Shown here: one piece after another, positions 35,060 to 44,993 of the stretch
How the letters are laid out: each line of letters starts with the position of its first letter
Position numbering within the stretch: position 1 is the stretch's first letter
NCBI GenBank assembly: GCA_031296115.1
Contig: JARLGI010000002.1
Location: forward strand, 1 to 48,285
DNA length: 48,285 bases
Source: Acidobacteriota bacterium
GTDB lineage: Bacteria > Acidobacteriota > Terriglobia > Terriglobales > Acidobacteriaceae
Direction of reading: 5' to 3'
Made by a program: the position numbers and the translations under genes
The notes under the pieces: model-generated
What the model was told of the DNA's origin: nothing
The model's input: only the letters and a program-made list of their open reading frames with translations
The model's database searches: none

Positions 35060-35180
35060 GGCGCTTGTATCCGTTTACGAGTTACCTGCGCACTCAATGG
35101 TGAGTGCCGGCGTGCTGAACGCTGACCGCCGTCTTTCGCACTCCTTCTGTTATCTTGGACAATCGTTCTTAAGGAGTGGC

Positions 35181-36542
35181 ATGGCGGTTCTCGAAACTAC
35201 GGCGGTTGAGCATCCCCGGCCCAGCAAGATGTACCGCTGGCTGGTGCTGATCTTCGTCAGCCTGGCGATGTTCGGCAATTACTACATTTACGACAGCATC
35301 AATCCGCTGGAACGGATTTTCCTCGAGCAACTGAAATATTCGGCCTCCATGTTCGGGTGGCTCAATGCCATTTACAGCTTGACCGCCCTGGCTACGCTGC
35401 TGATCGGCGGCATTCTGGTTGATAAGTTCGGCATCAGGAAGTCCCTGCTGCTGTTCTCGACACTGATTGTGCTCGGGGCCCTCCTCACTGCGCTCAAGGG
35501 CAATTTTTACATGATGGTTGCCGGCCGGGGGCTGGTAGGACTGGGCGCGGAGTCGCAGATCGTGGCCGTCACCACGGCCTTGGCGCGCTGGTTTAAGGGC
35601 AAGGAACTGAGTTTCGCCTTCGGCATTAACCTGACCATCGCCCGGATGGCCTCAATCGCCGCCGACAACTCTCCCACCTGGGCAAAGTTCGCCTTCTTCC
35701 CCAACGGCGTCACGGAGCAGCCGAGCTGGCACCGCCCGCTGGTGCTCGCGGTTGTGGTAGGATCGACGGCCGTCATCGGTGCGTTGGTCTACTGGGCACT
35801 GGAAAGCTACGCCGAGACTCGCTACTCGCTGGGCAAGTCGGGCGAGCCGGACAAACTCTCATTCCGCGAGGGTTTGAAGTTTAACCCCTCGTACTGGTAC
35901 GTGGTCGCCCTGTGCTTCACGTTTTACTCCGGCATCTTCCCCTTCCGCACCTTCGCCATCGACTTGTTCACCAGCAAGTATCTTTCGCAGATGGGAGCGT
36001 CCATCAGTTCGACGGCAGCTTTCGCAACGGCCCAGCAGCATGCCGGCTCGCTGAACAGCTTGCTGCCATTTTCGGCCATGATCGCCACGCCCCTGTTCGG
36101 GTTGCTCGCCGATAAGATTGGCAAGCGCGCCACCCTGATGGTCGCAGGCTCGTTCCTGATGATGCCGGTGTATCTGATGATTGCCTACAGCAACGTATCC
36201 CTGCTCGTGCCGGTCTCGCTGATGGGCATTGCCTTCTCGCTGATCCCAGCCGTAATGTGGCCGTCGGTGGCGTACATCGTGAATGAACATCGGCTCGGCA
36301 CGGCCTACGCGCTGATGAGCCTGCTGCAGCAGATCGGCTTCTTCATCTTTAACCTCGCGATCGGAAAGGCCAACGACTTCAGCCACGCCGGGCCCGATAA
36401 CTTCCACGGGTATGCCCTGGGCATGTGGATCTTCTCGATCCTCGGATTCTTGGCGTTGTTGTTCGCGATCCTGTTGCGGCAGCGCGAAACTGGCCCTAAC
36501 GGCCACGGTCTGGAGACGATAACGACCCATTCGCAGCCGTAA
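35181..36542 (+). CDS. MFS transporter (MFSD1-like)
   Basis: 453 residues. The ATG follows AAGGAG. About 12 transmembrane helices are visible, with the MFS loop 2-3 signature 'GGILVDKFGIRKSLLL' and its second-half counterpart 'FGLLADKIGKRATLMV'. The first helix region 'SLAMFGNYYIYDSINPLERIFLEQL' and the long central loop resemble the MFSD1 branch. Substrate unknown (MFSD1 in animals handles dipeptides; transfer of that function is a guess). A 120-base gap separates it from the secreted pair, so it may be a separate transcript. Upstream open sequence in the same frame is the end of the preceding gene's other frame. Confidence 0.88.
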   Translation: MAVLETTAVEHPRPSKMYRWLVLIFVSLAMFGNYYIYDSINPLERIFLEQLKYSASMFGWLNAIYSLTALATLLIGGILVDKFGIRKSLLLFSTLIVLGALLTALKGNFYMMVAGRGLVGLGAESQIVAVTTALARWFKGKELSFAFGINLTIARMASIAADNSPTWAKFAFFPNGVTEQPSWHRPLVLAVVVGSTAVIGALVYWALESYAETRYSLGKSGEPDKLSFREGLKFNPSYWYVVALCFTFYSGIFPFRTFAIDLFTSKYLSQMGASISSTAAFATAQQHAGSLNSLLPFSAMIATPLFGLLADKIGKRATLMVAGSFLMMPVYLMIAYSNVSLLVPVSLMGIAFSLIPAVMWPSVAYIVNEHRLGTAYALMSLLQQIGFFIFNLAIGKANDFSHAGPDNFHGYALGMWIFSILGFLALLFAILLRQRETGPNGHGLETITTHSQP

Positions 36543-36671
36543 TGTTTACGGCAACCAGGAGCCGGAGTGGCGGCGATTTCTCAGAAATCGTATCTCCTTC
36601 GGCGAACAGGTAAGAACGAACTCTTTTCACCGCTTAAGGCCCTGTTCCGGCCACTTGCCAACGCCCGTCGC

Positions 36672-36702
36672 TTGACGCGCCCTTCGCTCACCCTCCTATA
36701 AT
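36672..36702 (+). promoter_or_regulatory. Promoter of cfa
   Basis: TTGACG (36672-36677) and a consensus TATAAT (36697-36702), 19 bases apart. Predicted leader about 62 bases. Confidence 0.5.
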
Positions 36703-36771
36703 GCAATCAGTAGATAGAATTGGTGTCGTCGGGCCCCTGACCGGTTCACTTTGGATCTCTTTGAGGGAACC

Positions 36772-38054
36772 ATGTCAAACGCCGCTGCCACCGTCAACGA
36801 CCGCTCCCTTGACATTGCCCACGACTTAATCGAGGACATCACCGCTGGGTATCCTCGCGACGATCTCGCCATCCGCTTCTGGGATGGTCCGAGCTGGGGC
36901 AATACCAGGGACCCGCGCTTCACCTTCGTGCTCAGGCATCCTGCCGCCCTGCGCCGCATGTTGTCCGGCGCCAACGAATTGACCCTCGGAGAAGCCTTCA
37001 TCTATGACGACTTCGACGTCGAGGGTGATTTGGAAGCCGCCTTTGAGTTCGCCGAGTATCTCTGGCGCACGAGGTGGAACTCAGCAAGAAGCTGCATCTC
37101 GCGGCCCTGCTGCTGAAGCTTCCCGCGCGCGCTCCGCACAACGGAGATGCGGCGCCGCGATTGGAAGGTCCGCTGCACTCCAGGCGGCGCGACCGCGACG
37201 CCGTTACCTATCACTACAATCAGTCCAACGACTTCTATTCGCTATGGCTCGACCGGCGGATGCTGTACTCGTGCGCGTACTTCCAAACGGGTGACGAAGA
37301 CATCGACACGGCCCAAGAGCAGAAACTCGACTACATCTGCCGCAAACTGCGGTTACAACCGGGCGAGCGGCTGCTCGATGTGGGTTGCGGCTGGGGCGGT
37401 TTGATTCTGTACACCGCGCAAAAGTTCGGTGTCCAGGCACGCGGCATTACCCTCAGCGAGCCACAGGCGGAACTGGCGCGCGCCCGTATCCGCGAAGCCG
37501 GCCTGGAGAACCGCTGCGAAGTGGAGGTCCGTGACTATCGCGATCTGCCTGCCATTGCAGCCTATGACAAGATCGTCAGCGTAGGCATGTTCGAACACGT
37601 CGGCGAGCAGCATCTCCCGACATATTTTCGGCAGGCATGGAGCCTGCTGCGGGCCGGAGGAGTTTTTCTCAACCACGGTATCGCGGCGTCCGCCACCTTC
37701 AAACGCAAAGGCCCTTCCTTCCTGGATAAATACGTTTTCCCGGATGCAGGTCTGGTGCCGCTGGGAACCACTGTGAGCATCGCCGAAGCCTGCGGCTTCG
37801 AGGTGCGGGATGTCGAGAGTTTGCGGGAGCACTATGCCCGCACCTTGCGGCTTTGGGCGCGGCGGCTGGAATCCCATTACGAACAGGCGCGTCGCCTGAC
37901 CAATGACACCATCTGCCGCATCTGGCGGCTCTACCTGGCAGGTTGCGCCCGTGGGTTCGCGCGCGACAGAGTCAACATCTACCAGGTGCTCTGTAGCAAG
38001 CCTGAGCACGGAGACGCTCATCTGCCGCTCACTAGAGCGGATTGGTATGTGTAA
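36772..38054 (+). pseudogene. cfa: Cyclopropane-fatty-acyl-phospholipid synthase, single-base frameshift near 37060
   Basis: The ATG at 36772 follows GAGGGA. The first part (to about 37062) is the N-terminal lipid-binding domain of CFA synthases, ending 'FEFAEYL'. The remaining sequence continues in another frame as 'LAHEVELSKKLHLAALLLKLP'. The methyltransferase domain then follows: 'YHYNQSNDFYSLWLDRRMLYSCAYF', 'LLDVGCGWGGLILYTAQKFG', 'GITLSEPQAELA', 'SVGMFEHVGEQHLPTYF' and 'SFLDKYVFPDAGLVP'. Adding one base in TATCTC-TGG restores a full-length protein of about 427 residues. Both halves are well conserved, so this is a very recent loss or a sequencing error. Product: SAM-dependent cyclopropanation of membrane lipids. 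Confidence 0.85.
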
Positions 38055-38108
38055 AACAGCGGCTACTAGCAATTACTAAAAGGAAGGGAGCGGACAGTCA
38101 CAGGCTCT

Positions 38109-38124
38109 GGTGACCGCGCTCACC
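38109..38124. promoter_or_regulatory. Crp/Fnr-type palindrome GGTGA-N6-TCACC upstream of aceA
   Basis: GGTGACCGCGCTCACC is an exact inverted repeat containing the GTGA-N6-TCAC core. It ends three bases before the candidate -35 TTGACC, the right place for activation by contact with RNA polymerase. Confidence 0.45.
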
Positions 38125-38127
38125 GCG

Positions 38128-38156
38128 TTGACCGCGGCTTTCGGTTCATATTAATT
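38128..38156 (+). promoter_or_regulatory. Candidate aceA promoter
   Basis: TTGACC (38128-38133), then TATTAA (38149-38154, spacer 15) or TTAATT (38151-38156, spacer 17). A long leader of about 125 bases precedes the ATG; I see no riboswitch in it. Confidence 0.4.
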
Positions 38157-38288
38157 TGCATTGCAGAGGAGCCGAATCAAGTCCACAGCAACGGATCTTT
38201 ACCTGCTCTTGTCCCAGAGGGTACCTAACCCTCGTTTGCGGCAGGGCCAGCCTCGGGACAACAGCGAATCGGGGAGTGGGAGGCAATC

Positions 38289-40547
38289 ATGAGTTCATTC
38301 GAAGACAAAGTACGCGAGGTAAGCGAGGGGTTTGCGAGCCCGCGATTCAGGGGCATTGTTCGTCTGTACTCACCTCGTCAAGTGGTGGAACAGAGAGGCA
38401 CCATCGCCGCCGACTACCCGGTGGCGCGCGCCGCCGCCGAGGGCTTTTATGCCCGGCTCAGAGAGCTGTTTTCTGCCGGCAAGTCGATCACGACCTTCGG
38501 GCCGTACTCACCCGGACAGGCCGTGACCATCAAGCGACTTGGCATTGAAGGCATCTACCTGGGCGGTTGGGCGACTTCCGCCAAGGGAAGCATCACTGAG
38601 GACCCGGGCGCTGACCTCGCCAGTTACCCGCTCAGCCAGGTGCCGGATGAAGCGGCGGCGATCGTGCGGGCCCTGCTCACTGCCGATAAGAACCAGGCGT
38701 TTTTCCGTTCCCGCATGAAGCCGGAACAGCAGGCGGCCACCCCCGAAGTCGATTACCGGCCGTTCATTATCGCGGATGCCGATACCGGCCACGGAGGCGA
38801 TGCTCACGTCCGGAACCTGATCCGCCGGTTCGTGGAAGTCGGCGTGCCCGGTTACCACATCGAGGACCAGAAGCCGGGCGTAAAGAAGTGCGGTCACCAG
38901 GGCGGCAAGGTCCTGGTGTCGGAGAACGAACAGATCCAGCGCCTCAATGCGGTGCGGTTCCAACTCGACGTTATGAAGGTGCCGGGAATCATCGTGGCGC
39001 GCACCGACGCCGAAGCGGCCAACCTGCTGGACGGATGTGCGGACGAGCGCGACCAGCCCTTCATCCTGGGCGTCACCAACCTCGAGCTGCCGAGCTATAA
39101 AGCAGTCTTCCTCGCTCTCCAGAGAAAGTTCCATGAAGCCGGCGTCGATGAGGTGAGGGGCCATATGATGTTCGCCATGTCGGACGCCGAGTATGCCAGC
39201 GCCACGGCATGGCTCAAAACCACCGGACTGCTGCCCCTGATTGAGGAAAACGCCAAGGCCTACAAGAAGAGCCCCGATGGGCTTGTGGATGGCATGCTCG
39301 ACAAGGTCATCCCGCTCTTCCTGAATGAATGGCAGGAAGCGGCCGACCTTATGACCTACCGGCAGGCGGTTGCCGATGTCATGAGGTTCCGCATCAGCGA
39401 AGGTGAGGCCCTTGCCATGAGCGTTGAGGAATGGCTGGCCTTCTCCAAGCGTGCGTCGTGGTATGCCGCCCGCGAGAAAGCGAGCTCGATGGGAATCAAG
39501 GTGGCCTGGGACTGCGAGCTGGCCAAGACGCCCGAGGGCTACCACCAGGTGCAGGGAGGCCTGGAGTACGCCATCGCCAAGTCTTTAGCTGCCGCGCCGT
39601 TCGCGGACATTCTGTGGATGGAAACCGCCACCGCCAATCTTGAGGAGGCCAAAGCCTTCGCGGACGCCATTCACGCCGAATTCCCCGACAAGATGCTCGC
39701 CTACAACCTGTCACCTTCGTTCAGTTGGGACACCACCGGCATGACCGATGAGCAGATGAAGCACTTCCCCGAAGAACTGGGCAAGCTGGGGTTCACCTTC
39801 AACTTCATTACCTACGGCGGGCACCAGATCGATGGCCTCGCCGCCGAGGATTTCGCTACGGCGCTGCGGCAGGACGGGATGTTGTCGCTGGCCCGTTTGC
39901 AGCGGAAGTTCAGGCTGCTGGAATCGCCCTACCGGACGCCGCAAACCCTGGTTGGTGGTCCGCGTCTGGATGCCGCTCTGATGGCATCCTCTGGGCGCAC
40001 CGCCACCACCACAGCCATGGGCAAGGGATCGACCCAGCACCAGCACCTCGTACAGACCGAACTTCCTCCCAAGGTCCTGGAGGATTGGTTGCAAATCTGG
40101 GCTGAGCAAAACGGTTTACCGCCCGTGTTCCGCGCGCAGTTGCGCCCCGTCGCCGCCGGTTCCGACTTCCTGGAACTCAGCTTGTGGAACGATTCGACCG
40201 ACCGGGTAGGCAACATCATCTTCGCTGACGTTCACGATCGATACGGCCATAAACTGCTTTCGGTCCGTGATATGAACACCTTCAATCCTTCCCTGCGTAA
40301 GAAGCGGCTGATGACGCTGGCACACCTCTTCTTGATCCACCGCTACAAGGCGGGATTGGTGCATTACCTGAGTCCGACCGAGGACAACCAGCACCAGGCC
40401 CTCAAGATGCAGAGATTGGGGGTCTTCAGCAATGTCAACACCGAGGCCGGACTCATCATTGTCGCCAGCGTCAACCCGGTCCGCATCGGTGAGTTGCTCA
40501 ACCCGGACCAGGTCGTCTTGCGCAAATTGATAAGCAAGCAAGACTGA
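38289..40547 (+). CDS. aceA: Isocitrate lyase, long form (AceA2/Icl2-like)
   Basis: 752 residues, well above the usual 430-550 and close to the long forms of mycobacteria. It splits isocitrate into glyoxylate and succinate for the glyoxylate shunt. The ATG follows GGGAGG. The catalytic cysteine lies in KKCGH (199-203), in the context '[19 protein letters not shown]'. '[11 protein letters not shown]' (about 160-170) supplies the metal-binding aspartates. '[18 protein letters not shown]', '[12 protein letters not shown]' and '[19 protein letters not shown]' complete the barrel. The C-terminal about 150 residues ('[28 protein letters not shown]...') form an extra domain found in long enzymes. 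No malate synthase lies in the window. A strong terminator follows. Confidence 0.95.
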   Translation: MSSFEDKVREVSEGFASPRFRGIVRLYSPRQVVEQRGTIAADYPVARAAAEGFYARLRELFSAGKSITTFGPYSPGQAVTIKRLGIEGIYLGGWATSAKGSITEDPGADLASYPLSQVPDEAAAIVRALLTADKNQAFFRSRMKPEQQAATPEVDYRPFIIADADTGHGGDAHVRNLIRRFVEVGVPGYHIEDQKPGVKKCGHQGGKVLVSENEQIQRLNAVRFQLDVMKVPGIIVARTDAEAANLLDGCADERDQPFILGVTNLELPSYKAVFLALQRKFHEAGVDEVRGHMMFAMSDAEYASATAWLKTTGLLPLIEENAKAYKKSPDGLVDGMLDKVIPLFLNEWQEAADLMTYRQAVADVMRFRISEGEALAMSVEEWLAFSKRASWYAAREKASSMGIKVAWDCELAKTPEGYHQVQGGLEYAIAKSLAAAPFADILWMETATANLEEAKAFADAIHAEFPDKMLAYNLSPSFSWDTTGMTDEQMKHFPEELGKLGFTFNFITYGGHQIDGLAAEDFATALRQDGMLSLARLQRKFRLLESPYRTPQTLVGGPRLDAALMASSGRTATTTAMGKGSTQHQHLVQTELPPKVLEDWLQIWAEQNGLPPVFRAQLRPVAAGSDFLELSLWNDSTDRVGNIIFADVHDRYGHKLLSVRDMNTFNPSLRKKRLMTLAHLFLIHRYKAGLVHYLSPTEDNQHQALKMQRLGVFSNVNTEAGLIIVASVNPVRIGELLNPDQVVLRKLISKQD

Positions 40548-40646
40548 GGAGCAGCCGGGGACCTCGGCAGATTCGGGCCGTGGCACGTTCCCTGGTAAGG
40601 CGAGAGACAGGCAAGACGAGGCGGCGTTTCCTCCAAGAGCAGTACT

Positions 40647-40683
40647 CAGGCACGGGTTCGCTCCTTCCCGTGCCTGTTTTTTT
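40647..40683 (+). terminator. Rho-independent terminator of aceA
   Basis: CAGGCACGGG (40647-40656) and CCCGTGCCTG (40667-40676), a perfect 10-bp stem with a 10-base loop, then seven T. Confidence 0.92.
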
Positions 40684-40840
40684 GTATCGCTCACGCGCGT
40701 TGTCGCTCTGTGACACTTTTTGACGCGGTGCCATGCTTACCTGTGCGGTCAGCCGCCTTGTTTGCCTCCTCGTGGTGTATCTTGCCAATCAAGCGCGTCT
40801 CGGTGCCACACAGGACGACGACCCGCTCCAGGAGCCGAAC

Positions 40841-42637
40841 ATGACGAACTCGCGCAGACAGTTCTTGACTCGCGCACCTCTTGCCCTGCTGGGAGCGGCC
40901 GTCGCCTCTTACGGCCAAGACCAGAAGCCTGCTGAGCCGCCGCCGGGCGCACCTCCCACATTTGGTACCGCGCCTGCCGTTGGACCGGAAGTATCTCCTG
41001 CGACCTTTGCCCAGGCTGAAAAGCTGGTGGAGGTCGAATTGAGCGCCCAGGACCTCGCCGCCGCGGCCGGCAACTGGCGTAGCGCCATGGCTCCGCTTTA
41101 CGAGCGAAGGGTCGGGCCGCACAGAGTGGCCTTGGAGGCAACGCTTGCCCCGGCAACCGTCTGGCATCCGTTTTTGCCCGGCGAGAGTTCCGGTCCGGCT
41201 ACCAATCGTTTCGTGAGAAGCAAGCTGAGTTCTGCTTCCCTGCCGGCGAACGAGGAAGATATTGCTTTCGCGCCCGTCACCCAGTTGTCGGTATGGATCC
41301 AGCAACGGAAGCTCAGTTCGGAGCGGCTCACCCAGCTTTACCTCGCACGACTGCAGAAGTTCAATCCCCAGTTGCGTTGCGTTATCACGTTGACCAGCGA
41401 ACTGGCGCTGGCACAGGCCAGAAAGGCCGACCAGGAAATCGCGGCAGGAAAGTATCGCGGGCCGCTGCACGGAATTCCGTGGGGCGCCAAGGACCTCCTG
41501 GATACGGCGGGAATTCCCACGACGTACGGCGCTGAGCCTTTCCGGAACCGCATCCCGACAACCGACGCAGTGGTCGTTAAACGTCTCAACGATGCGGGCG
41601 CGGTGCTGGTCGCCAAGTTGAGTTTGGGCGCACTCGCGCTCAACGATATCTGGTTCGGCGGCCAGACCGTGAACCCATGGTTGCCGGAGGAAGGATCGTC
41701 GGGTTCGAGCGCTGGTCCAGGTGCGGCGACCGCCGCGGGACTCGTCGGGTTTGCCATGGGAAGCGAAACCGGCGGCAGCATCGTAAGCCCGTCCATGCGC
41801 TGTGGAGTTACCGGACTGCGACCTACTTTTGGCCGGGTTGCGCGCACCGGAGCCATGACGCTCTGCTGGTCGCTGGACAAACTGGGTCCGATGACTCGCA
41901 GCGTGGAGGACACCATGCTGGTCCTCTACAGCATCTCCGGGCCCGACGCGGGCGACGTGTCGAGTGTGCCCAGCAAGCTGGACTTCGACGCCGAGGCGAA
42001 CGTACAAGGCCTGCGCGTCGGTTACTTCCCGGCGTGGATGAAGGACAACCCGGCGACCGACGTAGACCGCGCGGCGTTGCAGGCGGTGAAGAAGGTCGGC
42101 ATGGTTCCTGTCGAAGTATCGATTCCCGAGTGGCCTTATGATTCGCTCGACCTCATACTCTTCGCCGAAGCCGCCGCCGCCTTCGAAGAGCTGACCCTGA
42201 GCGGCGGACTCGACCAGATGAAGATGCAGGTGCCTGATGCGTGGCCCAACACGTTTCGTCAGTCGCGATTCCTTTCGGCTGTCGATTTCGTTCAGGCAGA
42301 TCGCTTGCGACGCAAGGTAGCCCTCGAGATGGTCCGGGTCTTTTCCCAGGTTGACCTGTTGCTGGTGCCCTCGCTGCGCGACGAGATGCTCACGCTGACC
42401 AACTTCACCGGACATCCTTCGCTCACGCTGCGTGCCGGCTTCGTCGAGGTGTCGGACGCGCGCAGCGATTGGGCGCCCGACCCTGCGCATCCGCTGCCCA
42501 AGTTCGCGCCGCCGCGCCGCGTGCCGCACGGCGTCACGCTGATCGGCCAGCTCTTTGAGGAGGGAACCCTGGGACGCGCCGGGCTTGCGCTGGAGCGTAC
42601 CTTCGGCGTGGCCGGAGAACGGCCGCCCGGATTCTGA
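40841..42637 (+). CDS. Tat-exported amidase (amidase-signature family)
   Basis: 598 residues from the ATG at 40841 (AGGAG seven bases upstream). The N-terminus 'SRRQFLTR' plus a hydrophobic stretch is a twin-arginine signal, so the folded enzyme is probably exported. A Pro-rich linker and about 100 residues of unique sequence precede the amidase core. Core motifs: 'GIPWGAKDLLDTAGIPTTYG' (Lys), 'EEGSSGSSAGPGAATAAG' (cis-Ser) and 'GSETGGSIVSPSMRCGVTGLRPTFG' (nucleophile Ser). Substrate unknown. It is not a close duplicate of the amidase at 11988. The reading frame is open further upstream, but the export signal and ribosome site fix the start. Confidence 0.9.
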   Translation: MTNSRRQFLTRAPLALLGAAVASYGQDQKPAEPPPGAPPTFGTAPAVGPEVSPATFAQAEKLVEVELSAQDLAAAAGNWRSAMAPLYERRVGPHRVALEATLAPATVWHPFLPGESSGPATNRFVRSKLSSASLPANEEDIAFAPVTQLSVWIQQRKLSSERLTQLYLARLQKFNPQLRCVITLTSELALAQARKADQEIAAGKYRGPLHGIPWGAKDLLDTAGIPTTYGAEPFRNRIPTTDAVVVKRLNDAGAVLVAKLSLGALALNDIWFGGQTVNPWLPEEGSSGSSAGPGAATAAGLVGFAMGSETGGSIVSPSMRCGVTGLRPTFGRVARTGAMTLCWSLDKLGPMTRSVEDTMLVLYSISGPDAGDVSSVPSKLDFDAEANVQGLRVGYFPAWMKDNPATDVDRAALQAVKKVGMVPVEVSIPEWPYDSLDLILFAEAAAAFEELTLSGGLDQMKMQVPDAWPNTFRQSRFLSAVDFVQADRLRRKVALEMVRVFSQVDLLLVPSLRDEMLTLTNFTGHPSLTLRAGFVEVSDARSDWAPDPAHPLPKFAPPRRVPHGVTLIGQLFEEGTLGRAGLALERTFGVAGERPPGF

Positions 42638-42872
42638 GCGGGCCGGTAATCCCGCTCCTCTCGCTGTGGAGGAGAGTCAACAGCGTGAAAGACTCCCGTG
42701 CTAAGTGAAGCCTCCTCCGGGATTGTGGCGCATCGACCCTGGAGCGAAACTGGCTGGCCGTGTTCAAATATGAGTTAGCTGATCTTCGCATTTGACCGAG
42801 ATTGGAAATCCCGCCTATGCGCGTTGCACTTCTCACCACGTTCGCAGCCAGCAGGAAAGAGCCGCTCGAGAC

Positions 42873-44006
42873 ATGATGGATCGTGTGTACCAGGGCTTCC
42901 TCGACTCGGGACTGCCTGAACCGTTTATCCGTTTCAACTTCGGTGATGGCTTAATCGGGGGCGGGGTCTCCAGCGTCGGCCGCGTGCTGAAACGTCACCC
43001 TGAGCTCGCGCGATTTGTCACCGAGGCTGCGCCGATGCCTGGAATTGCGGGCGCGCGGCGAATCTCGAACGGGCCGGTATCGCCGGGCGCGGGCCAGGTG
43101 GTGCCGTACGTCACGTTGCAAGCCATCGCCGCCGGCGTTCCCAGGTCGTTTCCGTTCCACAGCGTCGCCATCCATTTTCATTCTCCGGAGTTCGGAGAGG
43201 TGATGCCCACACCGACGCATGCGGCTGAGATGATGTCGGGAGTTCTCCTGACCGACAGTTGGTGGGTGAATGGGCGCAACCGTTCCCTTTCGGCGTGCAT
43301 GGTGGTTGAGGTGCAGCCCGGCGATAAAAAGCTACCCTCGCCGTCAGGGCCGGTGGCTAAGGTGTTCGCGGCTTGTGGCAAGGCCAAGAAAACCGTGCAA
43401 GCGCCGCTGGCTGGAGAACTTGGACCAGGGCCTGTGCCTGCGGTTCGCCTCCCTACAGGAACGAACATCGCGAGCGCCAATCCTGAACTCGCCGTAGCTG
43501 TGAAAGCGATCGCGGTGAAATACCGCGACCGCCTGCCGGAGATAGTAAAGCAGGTTGGCCTGCCGCACGATCTGCCGGATCCATCTGAGATGAGGCGGTT
43601 TGCGCTGGGCGTCACCGCGGGACCGAAGAAACCTGCCCTGGAGCGCGTCTTCAAGCCTATGGGCTACACCTGTCAAGGCGGAACCGGGGCCTCCACCGGG
43701 ACCTTCAATCTGCGGCGGAGGACTGCGACGAACTTGACGCTGCAGTTGACCCTGGACTGCGGCACGTGGAGCCATAGCCTTCTGGCTATGTTTCGGGTTT
43801 GGGGACTAGGATTCAAGGCCACACTTTTTCTGCCGCCTACGGCGAAGGCGGTCTTCGGGGCGCAGTACCCCATCGGCGATGCCGAACAGTGGCAGAAGAT
43901 CGTGGAGAACCTGGGAACCCTGGTGGCGGAGTTGGAACGCACCTTGGTCCCCGAGATCGAAGCGGTGACCGGCGCCTCGCCGGAGTGGTACAAGCCAGAA
44001 AGCTGA
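42873..44006 (+). CDS. Conserved-looking protein of unknown function, N-terminus possibly frameshifted
   Basis: 377 residues from the ATG at 42873. I recognise no family. Notable segments are 'MMDRVYQGFLDSGLPEPFIRFNFGDG', 'AIHFHSPEFGEVMPTPTHAAEMMSG', 'DSWWVNGRNRSLSACMVVEV' and 'NLRRRTATNLTLQLTLDCGTWSHSLLAMFRVWGLGFKATLFLPP'. His and acidic residues are frequent but form no known motif. No signal peptide from this start. In another frame just upstream (ATG at 42817) lies MRVALLTTFAASRKEPLET, which would join smoothly onto MMDRVY if one base were added near 42870. The true protein may therefore be about 396 residues. It follows the exported amidase after 235 bases with no terminator seen. Confidence 0.65.
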   Translation: MMDRVYQGFLDSGLPEPFIRFNFGDGLIGGGVSSVGRVLKRHPELARFVTEAAPMPGIAGARRISNGPVSPGAGQVVPYVTLQAIAAGVPRSFPFHSVAIHFHSPEFGEVMPTPTHAAEMMSGVLLTDSWWVNGRNRSLSACMVVEVQPGDKKLPSPSGPVAKVFAACGKAKKTVQAPLAGELGPGPVPAVRLPTGTNIASANPELAVAVKAIAVKYRDRLPEIVKQVGLPHDLPDPSEMRRFALGVTAGPKKPALERVFKPMGYTCQGGTGASTGTFNLRRRTATNLTLQLTLDCGTWSHSLLAMFRVWGLGFKATLFLPPTAKAVFGAQYPIGDAEQWQKIVENLGTLVAELERTLVPEIEAVTGASPEWYKPES

Positions 44007-44013
44007 TCGGGCA

Positions 44014-44361
44014 CACCCGGCCGCAGTCTTTTTCTGAGTCGCGTGAAAGTGCCATGCGGGGTTGTCCCTGGACGTTGTCGGGGATGCCTAGTAGATCGCA
44101 GAAAAAGAATGGCTCCTCAGGTAGGACGCTTCTAGTTGGACACCCCAATTTTCGCAGTGCTGATACTAAAACGGAAGTTCTGCAATATCAAGCAGAATGC
44201 CAGTTCTCCCATCGTTACTGAGATTTTCGAATGGTCGGTTTTTATTAGAGAAGGGGCGAAAACATTAGAAAAGGCATTAGCGAACCAACTGATGCGGGAT
44301 TGCTGTCGGCTGTGGCATATCGCGTAATCCGATACCACTGACAAATGAGCGGAGGCATGTC
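44014..44361. other. AT-richer spacer without a convincing gene
   Basis: About 350 bases with lower GC than the flanks (roughly 45% over 44130-44330 by eye). Short open frames on both strands lack ribosome sites and family features. Confidence 0.4.
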
Positions 44362-44766
44362 ATGGCCAAGGTCAAACAACTCACGATTTCTCTTGAAAAT
44401 CAACCCGGCAGACTGGCGGCTGTGGCGCAAGCTCTTGCCGACGCCAGAGTGAACATCTTGGCTTTTCTGGCGAGCACAGCGGGGCAGCAAGGTTCAGTGC
44501 AGGTGGTCGTCGATAACATCCAGAGGGCCAGGAAGGCCCTGGAAGGAGCGAAATTCCCTTTCGCTGAGGGAATGCTGGAACAGGTAGAGCTTCCCAATAA
44601 ACCGGGAGCCCTGGCAGATTTTGCTGCCATATTGGCGAAAAGAGGCATGAATATCGACGCTGCCTGTGGCTCGGCGGCCAAAGGAGCGAAGAAGTCGGTG
44701 CTCTATTTTGCGACGTCAAAGCGTGACGCTCAAGCTGTTGCCGACGAAACCATCGGGATCGTGTGA
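44362..44766 (+). CDS. Double-ACT-domain protein
   Basis: 134 residues. The ATG follows GGAGGCATGTC. Two ACT-like domains in tandem: residues 1-65 ('VKQLTISLENQPGRLAAVAQALADARVNILAFLAS') and 68-134 ('MLEQVELPNKPGALADFAAILAKRGMNIDAACGSA'). Each has the LENxPGxL / LPNKPGxL turn that binds amino acids. Stand-alone double-ACT proteins are putative amino-acid sensors or regulatory subunits. It has no enzymatic domain and no metabolic partner next to it, so the target is unknown. Confidence 0.88.
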   Translation: MAKVKQLTISLENQPGRLAAVAQALADARVNILAFLASTAGQQGSVQVVVDNIQRARKALEGAKFPFAEGMLEQVELPNKPGALADFAAILAKRGMNIDAACGSAAKGAKKSVLYFATSKRDAQAVADETIGIV

Positions 44767-44993
44767 CAGGCAGGCGCTGGCATAGTTGAGCGGAGACCGG
44801 CCCCTTGCAGCGCAAGGGATGGAATCGGTCTCGTTTGAGCAGACGTAGGCCAAGCTGGGGCGACCGAGCGGACCGCATGCTCGGACCGTTAGTTCGTGCG
44901 GCAGCACAAAGATCGTCTTCCTCGGCTCCGGATCGTTGAGCATTTGCCACAGGAAGGTTCTGTCCGTTCCCGAATTATTGAAGAACTGGGAGC

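Noticed and set aside
40691..42529. 612-codon open frame on the minus strand
   Set aside because: Antisense to the Tat-exported amidase, whose catalytic motifs are clear.
44136..44327. 63-codon frame in the AT-richer spacer before the ACT gene
   Set aside because: TTG start without ribosome site, no domain, and the opposite strand is equally open.
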